From Phascolomyces articulosus (taxonomy: Eukaryota > Mucoromycota > Mucoromycetes > Mucorales > Lichtheimiaceae): a stretch of 64,000 bases of DNA. The stretch spans positions 1,612,001 to 1,676,000 of the forward strand of contig JAIXMP010000001.1 of the NCBI GenBank assembly GCA_025677815.1, written 5' to 3'. Under the pieces are notes generated by a model, which did no database searches, was not told the DNA's origin, and saw nothing but the letters and a program-made list of their open reading frames with translations. The translations under genes and the position numbers were made by a program. Below are positions 60,702 to 64,000 of this stretch, in pieces (the first letter of the stretch is position 1; every line of letters begins with the position of its first letter).

Positions 60702-61730
60702 TTAATACAACTTTCTCCACAAGGATCGTCGAACACCGATATCGTACCAAACAAACATGGCAATACATAATGCAATAATACCAATTGATGCAAAACTCAT
60801 GTATTTATTCCAACGTCGATACATATTTCGTTCTCGTTCAAACCAATTTCTTATTCGCAACGGTCCATTCGTAGTGCTACTCCTATTATTGTTACTTTGG
60901 CTACTGTTATGATGATTAAAATTGAATACCGTACTACTTAACGATTCACTGACATTCTCGTGTTGTATCTGTTGCTGTTGTTGGTGTAGGTGCTGATGAT
61001 AGAATTGATGATAGTGTTGATAAGCAATTCCCTTTTCCTCATCCTCATGTTGTGGGATCCATAATATCCGTGAAGAGAGACGACCATTGGCTAATAAGGA
61101 AGGATGGACCGGCATCATGGTCAAGGTGCTATGTTTTTGTTGTTTTTGTTCTTGGTACCTTGCTTCCTCTTCCTTTTCTTGCTGTGTTTGACAAAAGGCA
61201 CCAATCCACCAACATGGAAAAAATATAAATCCAAACAAAAATAAAAGAGATTGTGTATGAAAGACAGGGGGGTATCCATTTTCGTCGTTCGGATGCGAAC
61301 CTAAATGAGAGGGGACTAGGCCTACAAAGGAAAGTGTGGTTGGAATGGAGTGACGGGCTGTGGTGGAGGCGGTTGCGGATGATATGGTTGCTGCTCGTTC
61401 AAATAAAGCTGAAAAAACAGCAGGTGGGGATGTCGGTGATTGTCGTTGTTGTCTTTTTTTGATGGAAGAGGAAGAAGAAGTGGATGATGAGAATGAAGTT
61501 GAATTATTGGCAAGACGATGGCGTAATGCCTTTGCGGTATAGGTTAATGGATAAGTGCTACGTCTTGAAAGTCGTGATAAACGTTCATGGCGTTTATTGT
61601 TGTAGCAATAAAGAAACCCTCGTCCACCATTGGATGAACTTTGTCGTAATCTACTGCTAGGGGCACTGTATCGCAGTAAAACATTGGATTTATATGACCA
61701 GATACTTTGACGTGAAACGCTTTTTTTCAT
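60702..61730 (-). CDS. Fungal serine-rich membrane protein with two TM segments, function unknown
   Basis: Intronless frame of 342 residues, start MKKSVSRQSIWSYK at 61730. The N-terminal 155 residues are basic and Ser/Arg-rich without structure. A conserved-looking hydrophobic segment (SLLFLFGFIFFPCWWIGAFC, residues 161-180) is followed by a Gln/His-rich loop with MMPVHPSLLANG and poly-Q/H. Then come WFERERNMYRRWNKYMS and a second TM (about 311-331, ASIGIIALCIAMFVWYDIGV), with a short basic C-terminus, RRSLWRKLY. The FGFIFFPCWWIGAF and RRWNKYMS...IG patterns resemble a family of uncharacterised fungal serine-rich proteins that I recognise only loosely. The TM pair with a W/R-rich hinge suggests an integral membrane protein of the ER or plasma membrane. 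The frame is uninterrupted and far longer than chance in this AT-rich DNA, so it is likely real. Confidence 0.7.
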   Translation of the reverse strand: MKKSVSRQSIWSYKSNVLLRYSAPSSRLRQSSSNGGRGFLYCYNNKRHERLSRLSRRSTYPLTYTAKALRHRLANNSTSFSSSTSSSSSIKKRQQRQSPTSPPAVFSALFERAATISSATASTTARHSIPTTLSFVGLVPSHLGSHPNDENGYPPVFHTQSLLFLFGFIFFPCWWIGAFCQTQQEKEEEARYQEQKQQKHSTLTMMPVHPSLLANGRLSSRILWIPQHEDEEKGIAYQHYHQFYHQHLHQQQQQIQHENVSESLSSTVFNFNHHNSSQSNNNRSSTTNGPLRIRNWFERERNMYRRWNKYMSFASIGIIALCIAMFVWYDIGVRRSLWRKLY

Positions 61731-64000
61731 ATTTAAAGACTAAAAAGTTGTAGAAATAAAGTTAAAAAGAAAAGAAAAAGAGCATGAACCAAAAATAAAT
61801 AAGAGAACGGAAAAGGAATGAAGAATTATTTTGCTGTTTGTTGTTAATGTTATTTTTCTTGGTATGTTTTCGTTGCTGAGGTTGCTGGGTTGGATATATT
61901 CAAGGAATGGAAGGGGTTGAGAGAGTTATCAAGAAAAAGTAAAAATGAATGTAATGGAGAGCAAGGTAAAAAATTGCTATTCAAAAGAAATAATAAAAAA
62001 ATGTAAAGTATAAAAAGAAGAAGTAAAATAATAGATGAATATTAATTCTTTTTCACAAAAGATCGTTCAAAGAATTATTATGTCAATTCTACTATTAATC
62101 AATTAGAATTTTTTATTTTACCTAGTTAAGCTTTCATTAATCAAAATACAAGAAGTCTTTATAAAATTTCCAAAGGGGGAGAAGTTTCAAGTGGCAAAAT
62201 GATAATCGATTCTTTTAGTCGTTCTTTCGTGATTAGTTAGTATATAATAATATAACAAAAATACTAATTACAAGAGAAATTAAAGTAATTATACTATCAT
62301 CATCAATGATAAAGAGTCACTGCTCTATTATAAAAAACTATATATAATAAATTGAGGGATGATAGATACAAGTTTCGAATTTGAGGTCTACTACAGAGTA
62401 ACATAATATATTATACAAGGATATATACAGAAAATAATAAAATGGGATGGATTCAAATTTTTAAAGGAATTTATCATTGTTATGTGGCCCATGGTCATTC
62501 CAATGCTGATGGAAGGAATGAGCCGTTCCTCCTATAACCCCTTACAAAAGGAGTTATGTTATGATATATATTAGGACACATTAGTCAATTGCATGTAGAC
62601 GTTGGTATGAGATGTCTGAGCGTTCCCAGTTAAGAGTGATATTTATTATAATTATTTGACAAGGTTAAATTCTTTAGGATTTTATTTTATTTTCTAGTAA
62701 GGAAGAAGAAAGACCCAAATTCTCCTTCTTAATTCAATAGATTCTTATTACTAACCAATAACTATAGTAGTTATATATAGCCTCAATATACGATATATAC
62801 TTCATAGATAACCTTCTTGTTGTTATAGTATTCATAACTGCTGCTACAACTGGTGGATTAAGTGAGACAAAAAAAGAATTTGATATATATATATATCTAA
62901 TTGTATGCAGACCTTTACTATGAAGAATGTTGACTGAAAAAAAAAGGGATGCAAAAGAAGTAAGTAAAAAAAAAAGGAGTGGACAGAATTTTTTTAACGA
63001 TGCTAAATTAATTTGTCTGTGATATAGAGGCCTTGACTTTGGAGGAAGATCTACTATTATAACCTAAATAATAACTAACATCACCACCTTTTTTTTCGTA
63101 TATCATTTATGTAATGTAAACTAAACATTCATTACTTCTACTACCGTTATTTATTACTAAATCTTTAGGATTTGGGAGTAGTAAAGATATCAAGAACACA
63201 GTAGCAGTAAAAATGAATTCACTTTCCCCTTCTTCTGACTTTTTGTTTATACAAACAGGGAATGAGTGTTTTGGAAAATAATATATTAAACTTTAGGATC
63301 ACACTACTACAAAAATTGGATCTTCAAGAATGGATTGCGTTCTATTTTTTATACATATAATTCTTTGACAAGGCATTGTCCTAAAGGAAATTTTTGTTTT
63401 TACGTAATTTCATAAAATGTATTTTTTTCGTACATATACTGATAGTAAAAAGGCATAAAAAAACGATCGTATATATTTTCAACATTATCGTTTTCTCTAA
63501 ACAATTCAAAACATAAGCGAATACCCCAAATTATATTAAAAGATCTATTATATGTAAAATAGTTACTAATAAATATAAACAATGATATTTATCCATCTTA
63601 TCTTTGATCCAATTTTTCACGTCGCAGTGACATTTATATTTTGCTTAGGTTTATTTTTGTACGTATTATACCTCTTATCCATCTCCTATCCAGCTAAAAA
63701 TGAGATTTTACCATTATTTTGTTTATTGTTCTATGTGTATAAGAACCACAAATACACTCATTGATGGCATAAATAATATTAAAAGCATCACAAGTAATTA
63801 TTTATTAAAATCATGCTATGGGATACCACTTCGCCATGCTATTTTTATTATCATTCTAAGTTGGATCATCAGGAGCGTGGTGGAGGTTGTATATCGCCCA
63901 AGGAGATATCCCATGAAAATAGGTCAAACTTGTACTATATAGGCTAATTGTATTCTGAACAGTTTCATTCCACTAAAAAGAAAATGATTAAACCATTAGT
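61731..64000. other. Gene-poor right end of the window
   Basis: 2.27 kb without a supportable gene. The left 250 bases are the promoter of the serine-rich membrane protein gene. The rest is AT-rich with poly-A/T runs and a TATATATATA near 62885. Two short open frames near 63582-63942 are hydrophobic, AT-driven and unsupported. Confidence 0.5.

Noticed and set aside
63582..63942. Two short plus-strand open frames near the right end
   Set aside because: Hydrophobic AT-driven sequence, overlapping frames, no family match.

Overview
The window is eukaryotic nuclear DNA from a fungus, most likely a Mucoromycota (Mucorales-type) genome. It is strongly AT-rich. Most genes are split by short GT..AG introns of about 50-150 bases. 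Intergenic DNA is full of homopolymer and TA tracts. The gene set fits a filamentous fungus: a GH17 cell-wall glucanase, a Golgi apyrase, a Wbp1-type OST subunit, a MedA-like developmental regulator, and decayed F-box genes. The species assignment is inference; no rRNA or mitochondrial marker is present.

Layout. 1-5815: a kinesin-4 type motor (5' end outside the window). 7072-7944: secreted GH17 glucanase. 9136-10357: decayed F-box gene. 10715-13078: SLC49/FLVCR-like MFS transporter. 13628-15525: OST48/Wbp1. 15850-17762: SLC35F5-like transporter, divergent from an apyrase at 18398-20807. 21441-24898: Ars2/Serrate RNA-processing factor. 25301-26396: WrbA-type quinone reductase. About 28.6-37.1 kb: a transposon island. 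38.3-50.5 kb: four medium-chain reductases (PTGR/LTB4DH type), of which three are intact and one is dead. 51150-52108: Ubc13. 52707-56538: rhodanese-plus-PTP MAP-kinase phosphatase. 57443-60179: MedA-like regulator. 60702-61730: two-TM fungal membrane protein. The last 2.3 kb shows no gene.

The most interesting part is the island. A 7,970-bp element (28878-36847) has perfect 20-bp terminal inverted repeats starting CAGTC and is flanked by TA on both sides, as expected for a pogo/Tigger-type element of the Tc1-mariner superfamily. It carries two divergent genes. On the right is a frameshifted pogo-type DDE transposase. On the left is a roughly 1,500-residue protein with AT-hooks, a zinc-ribbon domain (DUF6729-like), a second DDE-like core, a complete DEDDy 3'-5' exonuclease and a terminal Cys cluster. 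The exonuclease lies between the second Asp and the apparent TNxxE glutamate of the transposase core. A diverged copy of the element terminus sits between the two genes. The whole element is itself inserted inside an inverted pair of ~50-bp-unit repeats. Both genes are damaged in this copy, so it is probably non-autonomous now, or the assembly is poorly polished at repeats.

A second cross-gene signal is the heptamer TTCGGAC. It lies 100-121 bases upstream of the start codons of all three intact reductase genes and of the WrbA-type quinone reductase. It is absent upstream of the dead reductase. This suggests a shared electrophile or redox response.
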